Of a stretch of DNA of 64,000 bases, positions 57,571 to 64,000 are shown in pieces. This DNA comes from Firm-13 sp037143795 (GTDB lineage Bacteria; Bacillota; Clostridia; Saccharofermentanales; Saccharofermentanaceae): assembly GCA_037143795.1 (NCBI GenBank), contig JBAWXZ010000001.1:124001-188000 (forward strand). Reading direction: 5' to 3'. Numbering within the stretch: the stretch's first letter is position 1; the number at the start of each line of letters is the position of its first letter. The notes under the pieces were generated by a model. That model saw nothing but the letters and a program-made list of their open reading frames with translations, did not search any database and was not told where the DNA came from. Position numbers and translations under genes: made by a program.

Positions 57571-58810
57571 ATGTAATTCTACCTCCTGCAATTGTAAGAA
57601 GCGTATTTCCATAAAGTGTGTATCCGTCGAAGGGTGTGTTTCTGGCCTTGCTGAGCATTTTTTCCTTGTCGAAAACAAAACTCGTATCCAGATCGAACAC
57701 TGAAACGTCTGCCGGGGCTCCGACAGCAAGGGAGGCCCGGCCGAGTCCGAATAACTTTGACGGGTTTTCCGACATACAGGCGGCTAGATCGGCAAGGGTT
57801 ATATGTCCCGGACGTACCAGGTATGTATATCCCAAAGCAAAAGCTGTCTCAAACCCTACAATACCGTTGTTAGCCAGTGAAAACTCAAGATCTTTTTCAT
57901 CGGCATGGTGGGGTGCATGGTCGGTAACGATAAGATCAAGCGTCTTGTCGGCTATTCCTTCAATGATCGCGAGCCTGTCTTCCTCCATGCGCAGGGGAGG
58001 GTTCATTTTGGCATTCGTATCAAAGCCCAGGCATGCTTCTTCCGTGAGCACAAAGTAGTGCGGGCATGTCTCCGCTGTTACTTTCACGCCTCGTGCCTTT
58101 GCCTCGCGGATCATGCGCACGCCGCCTTTGGTGCTTACATGGCAGATATGGATCGGAAGGTTAAGGTATTCAGCCAGTATTATATCCCGGCTGATCATTA
58201 CATCTTCCGCCGCGGAAGGAATTCCGCGAAGCCCCAACTCGGTTGAAATGGCACCCTCATTCATGACTCCGTCGGCCAGCGACATTTCTTCACAGTGATT
58301 CAATACCGGCAGAGCAAAGTCTGATGCATACTGCATCACTTTTCTTAGAAGGTCCGGCGTCTCGATTGGACGCCCGTCATCCGACACGCCGACTATTCCT
58401 TCTTCCTTCATCAGTCCGAACTCAGCAAGTTCCTTGCCGGCAAGACCTTTACTGGCTGCCCCGATCGGAAATACATTGGCATATCCTTCGTTTTTGGCCT
58501 TGGTGACGATACTGCGGACGACGGATGCATTATCGCATACCGGACGCGTGTTCGGCATCGGACAGACCGATGTAAATCCGCCTTTGGCAGCACTCTTTGT
58601 ACCGGAGACAATATCCTCCCGATACTCGTAACCGGGATCGCGCAAATGACAGTGTGCATCTATGAGGCCCGGAAGTACTGCTGCACCTTTTACATCGATA
58701 ATTCGGTCCGCCGGTCCTCCCAGGACTTCAACAAAAATGCCGTCTTCGATGAACAGTTCCGACACAGCGGGGTTTCCCAATATTTTACCGTTTTTGATAT
58801 GAATTCTCAT
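57554..58810 (-). CDS. pyrC: Dihydroorotase
   Basis: Cyclises carbamoyl-aspartate to dihydroorotate. A 418-residue type I amidohydrolase. The zinc motif DAHCHLRDPG is at about residues 51-60; further metal and substrate residues are in PVLNHCEE, HICHVSTKG and TDHAPHHADEK. The start overlaps the pyrB stop in ATGA. The stop lies 17 bases inside the next gene pyrF. Confidence 0.95.
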   Translation of the reverse strand: MRIHIKNGKILGNPAVSELFIEDGIFVEVLGGPADRIIDVKGAAVLPGLIDAHCHLRDPGYEYREDIVSGTKSAAKGGFTSVCPMPNTRPVCDNASVVRSIVTKAKNEGYANVFPIGAASKGLAGKELAEFGLMKEEGIVGVSDDGRPIETPDLLRKVMQYASDFALPVLNHCEEMSLADGVMNEGAISTELGLRGIPSAAEDVMISRDIILAEYLNLPIHICHVSTKGGVRMIREAKARGVKVTAETCPHYFVLTEEACLGFDTNAKMNPPLRMEEDRLAIIEGIADKTLDLIVTDHAPHHADEKDLEFSLANNGIVGFETAFALGYTYLVRPGHITLADLAACMSENPSKLFGLGRASLAVGAPADVSVFDLDTSFVFDKEKMLSKARNTPFDGYTLYGNTLLTIAGGRITYEELC

Positions 58811-59736
58811 TCCTGGTTCCTCCTTGCCATTAGCAGATAGAGCACGGCCATACGAACCGCTACACCGTTGGTAACCTGTTCGTTGATCACGGACTGCGGG
58901 CTGTCATATACGACAGTCGGCATCTCTACCCCGTGATTACAGGGACCGGGATGCATGACAATCGCGCCGGGTTTCGCAAGGGAAAGAATCTTCTGGTCAA
59001 TTGCGTAGTATCTGTAGTATTCGGGAACAGACGGAAAAAGGGATTTTGTCTGCCGTTCCAGCTGCAGGCGAAGACCCATTACCACATCGGCACCTTCAAC
59101 TGCTTCTGCCACTGTCCTGCAGACCGTGCATCCCATCTTTTCAATTCCGACCGGCATCATGGTAGCCGGTCCTGCGACACGGACTTTCGCACCCATCTTA
59201 GTCAGGCCGATCATGTTGCTTCTGGCTACCCGGCTGTGATACACATCGCCGCAAATCGCTACTTCAAGGCCTTCAAGGGAACCATATTTCTCCTTCATTG
59301 TGTACATATCCAGAAGGGCCTGCGTCGGGTGTTCATTCATCCCATCCCCCGCATTTACAATGGAAGCATGAAGCTTCGGTGCAATAAAGTGCGGTGCACC
59401 CGACTGGCTGTGCCGCATGACAATAATGTCTGTCGACATCACATCAATAGTGCGGGCTGTATCCAGAAGCGATTCACCCTTGTTGACGCTGCTTCCGGAT
59501 GAGGATACGTTGGCACTGGAGGCACCCATGAATTTTGAAGCCATCTCAAATGACAGCCTTGTTCTGGTACTGTTCTCATAAAAAAGAGTCACAATCGACT
59601 TGCCCTGCAAATGGGATGTTTTTTTATTGCCCGACTTGAGCACCATCTTCATAAGTTCGGCTGTCTTGAGAATTTCCGCTATTTCTTCGGGTAAAAGCTC
59701 CTTCATACCGAGTAAATCCTTATTTCTTAACTTCAT
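58807..59736 (-). CDS. pyrB: Aspartate carbamoyltransferase catalytic subunit
   Basis: Joins carbamoyl phosphate and aspartate, the committed step to pyrimidines. A 309-residue protein with the carbamoyl phosphate loop ENSTRTRLSFEMA, GDGMNEHPTQALLDMYTM and HPGPCNHGVEM. No pyrI regulatory subunit is present, as in Bacillus. It is coupled to pyrR upstream and pyrC downstream by ATGA overlaps. Confidence 0.96.
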   Translation of the reverse strand: MKLRNKDLLGMKELLPEEIAEILKTAELMKMVLKSGNKKTSHLQGKSIVTLFYENSTRTRLSFEMASKFMGASSANVSSSGSSVNKGESLLDTARTIDVMSTDIIVMRHSQSGAPHFIAPKLHASIVNAGDGMNEHPTQALLDMYTMKEKYGSLEGLEVAICGDVYHSRVARSNMIGLTKMGAKVRVAGPATMMPVGIEKMGCTVCRTVAEAVEGADVVMGLRLQLERQTKSLFPSVPEYYRYYAIDQKILSLAKPGAIVMHPGPCNHGVEMPTVVYDSPQSVINEQVTNGVAVRMAVLYLLMARRNQE

Positions 59737-60287
59737 ACCTTCACCTCATCACAAAGAACCACACAATCCCGTCCGTCAATTTCAACCAGTTCAACATGAA
59801 TCGATTCCGTATTGGATGTCGGAATATTTTTCCCTACAAAATCCGCTCTGAAAGGTAGCTGTCTGTGCCCGCGGTCAATCATAATAGCCAGTTGAATCGC
59901 AGCAGGCCTTCCCATATCAAAAACTGCTTCAATAGCCGCTCGAACCGTACGGCCTGTATAAAGAACATCATCTATGAGGATAACCGTCTTATCGTTGATG
60001 TTAAAAGGAATATCAGTACCATTCACAACGGGGTGTGAACTAAGCATGGAGAGGTCATCCCTATAGAAAGTGATATCCAGTATTCCGACTTGAGGCTCTA
60101 CACCCTCAATCTGTCCGAGGAGCTTGGCAATCCGGTGTGCCATCGGCACCCCCCTGCGCTGAATGCCGATCAGGACCAGATCCTGAAGACCTTTGTTCTT
60201 CTCAACAATTTCATGCGCAATGCGGGTCAGTGCCCGCTTCACAGCAGTTTCATCCATCAACATTGATTTTTCGTAAAACTCTCTCAT
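59733..60287 (-). CDS. pyrR: PyrR bifunctional attenuation protein/uracil phosphoribosyltransferase
   Basis: An RNA-binding regulator that, with UMP or UTP, promotes termination in the pyr leader; it also has uracil phosphoribosyltransferase activity. The 184-residue protein has the PRPP motif VILIDDVLYTGRTV and ends with a VELVEIDGRDCVVL block. The start is ATG 60287, six bases after AAGGAG; TTG 60293 upstream is less likely. It heads the operon and its own target leader lies just ahead. Confidence 0.96.
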   Translation of the reverse strand: MREFYEKSMLMDETAVKRALTRIAHEIVEKNKGLQDLVLIGIQRRGVPMAHRIAKLLGQIEGVEPQVGILDITFYRDDLSMLSSHPVVNGTDIPFNINDKTVILIDDVLYTGRTVRAAIEAVFDMGRPAAIQLAIMIDRGHRQLPFRADFVGKNIPTSNTESIHVELVEIDGRDCVVLCDEVKV

Positions 60288-60354
60288 TTCCAACTCCTTT
60301 GCGGCATGACGCCGCTGTCTGAAAGCTTATACTGTGAAATCCCGTTGGAGGGCA

Positions 60355-60470
60355 TAAAAAAATAGCCTCCGACATCTTATATGCGGAAGGCTGAAAGTAT
60401 GCGCAAATCGCCCGCATATAGCGAGCCGCAATCATAATCACCCTTCCAGACCTCACGGGATCTAAGTTAA
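60355..60470 (-). promoter_or_regulatory. PyrR-dependent attenuator leader of the pyr operon
   Basis: On the minus strand a PyrR binding loop AGATCCCGTGAGGTCT (60465-60449) fits the TCCNGNGAGG consensus. It is followed by a terminator hairpin AGCCTTCCG/CGGAGGCT (60392-60364) and seven T (60356-60362), before the ribosome binding site of pyrR. High UMP should favour termination. Confidence 0.88.
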
Positions 60471-60503
60471 AAGGTTCCTGTCTGAAAAATAATAAACTAT
60501 TCG

Positions 60504-60533
60504 TTGACACTTTTCAAGATGTTGTGATAAAAT
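60504..60533 (+). promoter_or_regulatory. Promoter of tRNA-Leu(CAA)
   Basis: TTGACA at 60504-60509 and GATAAA at 60526-60531 (16 bases apart, with an upstream TGT) or TAAAAT at 60528-60533 (18 bases), about 20 bases before the tRNA. Confidence 0.65.
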
Positions 60534-60550
60534 TCTCAAGAACTTATCAA

Positions 60551-60637
60551 GGGGACGTGGCGGAATCGGCAGACGCAGCAGACTCAAAATCTGCCAATAG
60601 TGATATTGTAAGGGTTCAAGTCCCTTCGTCCCCACCA
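60551..60637 (+). tRNA. tRNA-Leu (anticodon CAA)
   Basis: An 87-base class II tRNA with encoded CCA. The acceptor GGGGACG/CGTCCCC is fully paired; the anticodon stem GCAGA/TCTGC encloses CTCAAAA, giving CAA for UUG codons. The long variable arm and the GGTTCAAGTCC T-arm are standard for leucine. Confidence 0.97.
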
Positions 60638-60642
60638 AAGTC

Positions 60643-60676
60643 AAAAAACGCTTCACATTCGTGAAGCGTTTTTTGT
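60643..60676. terminator. Bidirectional terminator between tRNA-Leu and osmC
   Basis: A perfect 14-base stem AAAAAACGCTTCAC/GTGAAGCGTTTTTT (60643-60656 with 60661-60674) with a four-base loop. T-runs on both strands let it end the tRNA (+) and osmC (-) transcripts. Confidence 0.9.
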
Positions 60677-60723
60677 CTGATAAAAAGTTATAAAATTACT
60701 AATCCCCAAAAACCATTTAACCA

Positions 60724-61140
60724 TTAAGCCAGCCGGCTTGTTAATTTGATTTCAACAGAAGCTAACGCCAGAGAAACCGGACAACCTGTTTTTGCTTTTT
60801 CTGCGAATTCAGTAAAAGTTTTTTCATCGATTCCCATTACCTCGCCGACAGTTGCAAGCTCTATCAGTTTGATTTTCGGACCGGCTCCCAGATAAACTTT
60901 AGCTGTTGTTTTAATGCTTGTTGGAACGTGTCCTGCTTCGGAGAGGATTGCTGCGAGAAACATTGAAAAACAGCCCGCATGTGCAGCTCCAAGAAGTTCC
61001 TCGGGATTTGTCCCGGGTCCGGTTTCAAAACGGGAAGCTTTGGTAAATTCGCCCTCGTAAGCGCCGGATCCCAGACGCATATTGCCTTTTCCCTCATCAA
61101 GACTGCCGTACCAGATTGCTGATGATTCTCTAATAGCCAT
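60724..61140 (-). CDS. OsmC family peroxiredoxin
   Basis: A 138-residue thiol peroxidase that detoxifies organic hydroperoxides. The two redox cysteines are in GAAHAGCFSMF and TGCPVSLAL, and the N-terminal GTNPEELL region is typical of OsmC rather than Ohr. It starts 18 bases after the Usp gene and is probably co-transcribed, forming a small stress operon ended by the bidirectional terminator. Confidence 0.92.
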   Translation of the reverse strand: MAIRESSAIWYGSLDEGKGNMRLGSGAYEGEFTKASRFETGPGTNPEELLGAAHAGCFSMFLAAILSEAGHVPTSIKTTAKVYLGAGPKIKLIELATVGEVMGIDEKTFTEFAEKAKTGCPVSLALASVEIKLTSRLA

Positions 61141-61158
61141 TTTTTAAACCCCTTTCCA

Positions 61159-62034
61159 TTACTTATTTGACGGAACTAATAAAACAGATGATTTAGCTTC
61201 TCTTGCAATATTATGACTCAAACTTCCGACAAACAATTCTTTTACGAAACCGATTCCCTGATTACCCATAATAACAAGCCGAATCTGATGCATGTTAATT
61301 ACATTGAGGATTTCTTTTTTTGGATCACCGTATTTAACAACTATTTCTACATCCACATCATCATCCTTTTGCAAAGTAGCTTTCATAGCAGTTAAAAGCT
61401 CTGTTTCCGTTTTTATGTGTTCAATGAGCTTATCTACTTCGTCCGGATTGAATTGAGACTGCTCCTGTACATGCATTAAAATCACTTTCTTTGCTCCGGC
61501 CCGGACAAGGTTTCTTAAAACTTCGAAGGCTTTATCAGCAGATTTAGAAAAATCGGTCGGAAACAAAATATTTTTGCCAATCTTGCTGCGCACAACCTCA
61601 ATATTTGACATGCCTCCTACTCCGGTTTCAGCCAGACGAACAATTAATACCGGTTTACAGCTGTAATGAATAATCTCGTAAGCAATTCCACCGAAGAATA
61701 ATTCAGTTGCATCAGATATGGCCTGTGCACCTACTAAAATCAGATCGCTCGCCTCATCTGCTGCAATCTGGCAAAGTTCTTTGTTTGATAGGACGGGAAC
61801 TATCTTTGTTTCCACAATGAAACCATGGTTTTCAAGCAGACGGCGCTGTTCCTGAAGCTTTTCATTAATTTCATTTAAGGAATAAGTCGCTGCAATAGTA
61901 TTGGTCTTGTTTAAGTTAAGGGATACAAGCAGAATGCATTCGCGAACTCCTAATGCTTTAAGTCCATCCAGGCTTTTTGCTACTGCGACAGCGGCGGCGG
62001 ATAGATCGGTTATGATTAAAATCCTATTAAACAT
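61159..62034 (-). CDS. Universal stress protein, two Usp domains
   Basis: A 291-residue cytoplasmic protein of two UspA domains in tandem. The first begins RILIITDLSAAA and ends LILVGAQAISDATELFFGG; the second begins NILFPTDFSKSADKA and ends IMGNQGIGFVKELFVGSLSHNI, with the G-x2-G-x9-G(S) nucleotide-binding pattern kept in the second half and weaker in the first. The start ATG 62034 follows AGGGAAG. Binding of ATP is likely for domain two. Role: general stress survival, inferred from the family. Confidence 0.9.
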   Translation of the reverse strand: MFNRILIITDLSAAAVAVAKSLDGLKALGVRECILLVSLNLNKTNTIAATYSLNEINEKLQEQRRLLENHGFIVETKIVPVLSNKELCQIAADEASDLILVGAQAISDATELFFGGIAYEIIHYSCKPVLIVRLAETGVGGMSNIEVVRSKIGKNILFPTDFSKSADKAFEVLRNLVRAGAKKVILMHVQEQSQFNPDEVDKLIEHIKTETELLTAMKATLQKDDDVDVEIVVKYGDPKKEILNVINMHQIRLVIMGNQGIGFVKELFVGSLSHNIAREAKSSVLLVPSNK

Positions 62035-62130
62035 AAGCTTCCCTACTTTCTGATTCTGCATCCGTTTCACATGGCGGGTTACCATTCAATAAAAATATGC
62101 AATTATGTAAAAATAGGTTCGAACATTTAT

Positions 62131-62158
62131 AGTATACTTCAAATCAAAATTGTTTCAA
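62131..62158 (-). promoter_or_regulatory. Promoter of the usp-osmC unit
   Basis: On the minus strand TTGAAA (62153-62158) and TATACT (62131-62136) are 16 bases apart, about 100 bases before the usp start. A GTTCGAAC palindrome lies at 62117-62124, just past the predicted start point. Confidence 0.5.
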
Positions 62159-62271
62159 AATGTAATTGCTCAAAAAAGGATACTAAGGGTATTTGAAAAT
62201 TGATTTCAGTGTAATCAACTGTAAACCAGATCCAGGGATATCAGAAATAGTTAAGTCAATCATAACAGCAA

Positions 62272-63012
62272 CTAATACTTATAGACCAGTGTGACAGTCG
62301 CTTCCACTTTCAATTCACCGCCGGATATTGGTGTGGCAGCATTTCCCGCTTTGGCTGAATCGGAAGCGTAAGAATAAATCGGAGTCACATTATTCTGCGA
62401 TCCCTCAGTGATCTGGAGCGGATCGGACAGTGTTACGCCGGCTGCGGCTGCCAGGGCACCGGCTTTTCCTTTGGCATTTTCGACAGCCTGAGCAAGGGCC
62501 TCCAGGTATATTTTGTCATTTTCCTGATCGGTGATGCTGAAGGATATGGAGTTCGCCTGGTTAACTCCCTGTTTGACAGTCATATCCAGTACCTGGCTGA
62601 CCTTTGTCAAATCCATCACAGTTACCTGAATAGTATTTGTCACATCGTAACCCGCCAATGTGCTGATATTATTACTGTAATCATATCGGGGACTGATATT
62701 GTAGGATACGGTTTTGATTTTATCCTTGCTGATTCCCAGGCCGTCCAGGGCATTGTATACCTGATCCATCTTCCCTGCATTATCGCTTTGAGCTGCAGCT
62801 GCCTCTTTGTTGAAGGTTGCCACACCGATATTCACATAGGCGATGGTTGGTGTGACTGTAATGCTCGCTGTACCCTGAACGGTAATCGTATTTTTTGTCT
62901 GCAGGATATCATTGGCATCGGACGCTATTTGCCCTGCGGCAGAACATGAAGCAGTAAACAAGCCAACCATCAGTAACAGGACCAAACTAAATGTAAGTTT
63001 TCTTATTTTCAT
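62272..63012 (-). CDS. SIMPL domain (DUF541) lipoprotein
   Basis: A 246-residue exported protein. The signal peptide ends in a lipobox FTASC with the modified cysteine at 23, so it is a substrate for the lspA product encoded at 18.6 kb. The mature part is a SIMPL (DUF541) domain beginning ITVQGTASITVTPTIAYVNIGV. Members are linked to oxidative stress or cell-surface roles, but no reaction is known. It is a single gene with 250-270 base gaps on either side. Confidence 0.9.
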   Translation of the reverse strand: MKIRKLTFSLVLLLMVGLFTASCSAAGQIASDANDILQTKNTITVQGTASITVTPTIAYVNIGVATFNKEAAAAQSDNAGKMDQVYNALDGLGISKDKIKTVSYNISPRYDYSNNISTLAGYDVTNTIQVTVMDLTKVSQVLDMTVKQGVNQANSISFSITDQENDKIYLEALAQAVENAKGKAGALAAAAGVTLSDPLQITEGSQNNVTPIYSYASDSAKAGNAATPISGGELKVEATVTLVYKY

Positions 63013-63210
63013 TTTCTTATCCTCCTTCGACGCGCACCCGCCGATTCCAAATTCAGCTGACTGTCTGAATACATTTTACCAAATCTAAATTATATTTGAT
63101 ACGAGTTTTTTGCTTTTTACCACAATACATCTACTGTCAAATTAATATTTTGAGTTCAGGCTTGGATTCGTTTGCCCGGCTTTTCGTTTTCAAATAATGC
63201 AAATTTATTA
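63013..63210. other. Gap upstream of the SIMPL lipoprotein gene
   Basis: A 200-base AT-rich region with no gene. On the minus strand a TTGACA lies near 63135, with a weak TAAAAA 15 bases on. It should hold the lipoprotein promoter, but no clear one stands out. Confidence 0.3.
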
Positions 63211-63245
63211 AAGGATTCGAAGAAAAATATTCCCTTCGAATCCTT
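63211..63245 (-). terminator. Hairpin downstream of trxB
   Basis: A perfect 12-base stem AAGGATTCGAAG/CTTCGAATCCTT (63211-63222 with 63234-63245) with an 11-base loop, 36 bases past the trxB stop. The following bases are AT-rich but not a clean T-run. Confidence 0.55.
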
Positions 63246-63281
63246 ATATTATTCCGGACCAAATATTGTGCGTTTTACAAA

Positions 63282-64000
63282 TCATCGATTACAAAGAGAA
63301 AGACATTCCCAAGCCGCCATCGCGGCATTCGCCCCGTCCGCCACAGCGGTTGTCAGCTGGCGTACTGCTTTTGTCCGGCAGTCACCTGCGGCATAGATTC
63401 CGGTTACATTGGTCATACAGTCCTCTCCGGCGAGAAGATAACCTGAAGAATCAGTAGCGATCAGTCCGGAAAAAGCAGAATTCTCCGGAACCTGACCGAT
63501 CGCAACAAACAGTGCATCGACTTCAATATTACTGGTATCACCGGTCTCACTGCTGCATACCCGGATGCCGGTCAGATTATCGATGCCGAGAAGTTCTTCC
63601 GGAACGGTACCGGTCATCCAATGAATATTGCGCCTTTCCTTTGCCCGTATAAGCAGGCTTTTATCTGCGCGAAACTCTTCCCTGCGATGAATAATCGTAA
63701 CACTTTCACAGCAGGACGAAAGAAACAGAGCATCACTCACGGCGGTATTTCCGCCTCCAACAACAGCAACCGGACGGTCTTTATAAAAAGCACCGTCACA
63801 GACTGCGCAATATGAAATTCCATGGCCTGTCAGCTGCTCCTCACGTGGAAGGCCCAAGGCACGATGACGGGCACCCGTGGCAAGAATTACAGCCATGCAC
63901 TCATATCGGCCATTTTCGGTAATCACAATTTTACAGTACGGCGCATTTTCGATATGCAGTACAGATTCCAACTCAATCTCCACTCCAAGTTCGGTTACCT
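63282..64000 (-). CDS. trxB: Thioredoxin-disulfide reductase, 5' end outside window
   Basis: The last 239 or so residues of a TrxB-type flavoprotein that reduces thioredoxin with NADPH. The redox motif CAVC (YCAVCDGAFY) precedes the NADP-binding GGGNTAVSDALFLSS and HRREEFRA; the FAD-binding GIYAAGDCRTKAVRQL ends the protein. The frame stays open to the window edge (VTELGVEIELESV), so the internal GTG at 63983 is not the start; the N-terminal FAD domain lies past base 64000. Confidence 0.93.
   Translation of the reverse strand, partial: VTELGVEIELESVLHIENAPYCKIVITENGRYECMAVILATGARHRALGLPREEQLTGHGISYCAVCDGAFYKDRPVAVVGGGNTAVSDALFLSSCCESVTIIHRREEFRADKSLLIRAKERRNIHWMTGTVPEELLGIDNLTGIRVCSSETGDTSNIEVDALFVAIGQVPENSAFSGLIATDSSGYLLAGEDCMTNVTGIYAAGDCRTKAVRQLTTAVADGANAAMAAWECLSLCNR

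Overview
The window is ordinary, gene-dense chromosome from a low-to-mid GC Gram-positive bacterium of the class Clostridia. Gene order, Gram-positive signals (LexA/SOS box, T-box, PyrR attenuator, Asp23-AmaP-DUF2273, RNase Y, PgpH) and an electron-bifurcating [FeFe] hydrogenase all point to an anaerobic, H2-evolving fermenter. No phage, insertion sequence, CRISPR array or rRNA operon was found. Exact family cannot be fixed from the sequence. Several places where spore-formers normally carry sporulation genes (spoIIIA, spoIVB-spo0A, spoVS, yqfCD) are empty or hold something else, which suggests a lineage that does not form spores.

Layout. 0.1-10.5 kb (+): yqeG phosphatase, efp, the Asp23/AmaP/DUF2273 membrane stress module, nusB, xseAB, ispA-dxs (isoprenoid precursors), nadK, argR, recN. 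10.6-11.5 kb (-): an RluA-type pseudouridine synthase. 11.7-15.8 kb (+): hydCBA, a trimeric NADH/ferredoxin hydrogenase. 16-27 kb (+): rny, ymdB, lspA, rluD, two DUF881 proteins, phoH, pgpH, a fused ybeY-era gene and recO (RNA decay, ribosome assembly, c-di-AMP turnover, repair). 27-29.5 kb (-): an XPD/DinG-like helicase with an N-terminal nuclease domain, followed upstream by tRNA-Leu(CAG). 29.7-34.4 kb (+): a TVP38-family membrane protein, murD, and leuA behind a leucine T-box.

34.5-43.6 kb: lexA (+) is divergent from an unknown single-span membrane protein (-) and convergent with a (-) operon miaB-mutS-mutL-miaA-hfq. 43.6-45.2 kb (+): a D,D-carboxypeptidase. 45.2-50.5 kb (-): tldD/tldE protease pair, an acyl-CoA synthetase and a YgjP-type metallopeptidase. 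50.5-60.5 kb (-): the pyrimidine operon pyrR-pyrB-pyrC-pyrF-carB-pyrK-pyrD-pyrE-like, led by a PyrR attenuator; carA is missing. 60.5-64 kb: tRNA-Leu(CAA) (+), then osmC, a double-domain Usp, a SIMPL lipoprotein and a 5'-truncated trxB, all on (-).

Most notable: the YbeY-Era fusion, which has a good internal ribosome binding site that could also release Era alone; the unknown membrane protein sharing a LexA-type control region with lexA; a divergent Hfq with an N-terminal extension; a possible ATA start for rny; a perfect palindrome before nadK; and an OPRT-like protein with a degenerate PRPP loop. Starts were adjusted to ribosome binding sites where these were clear.
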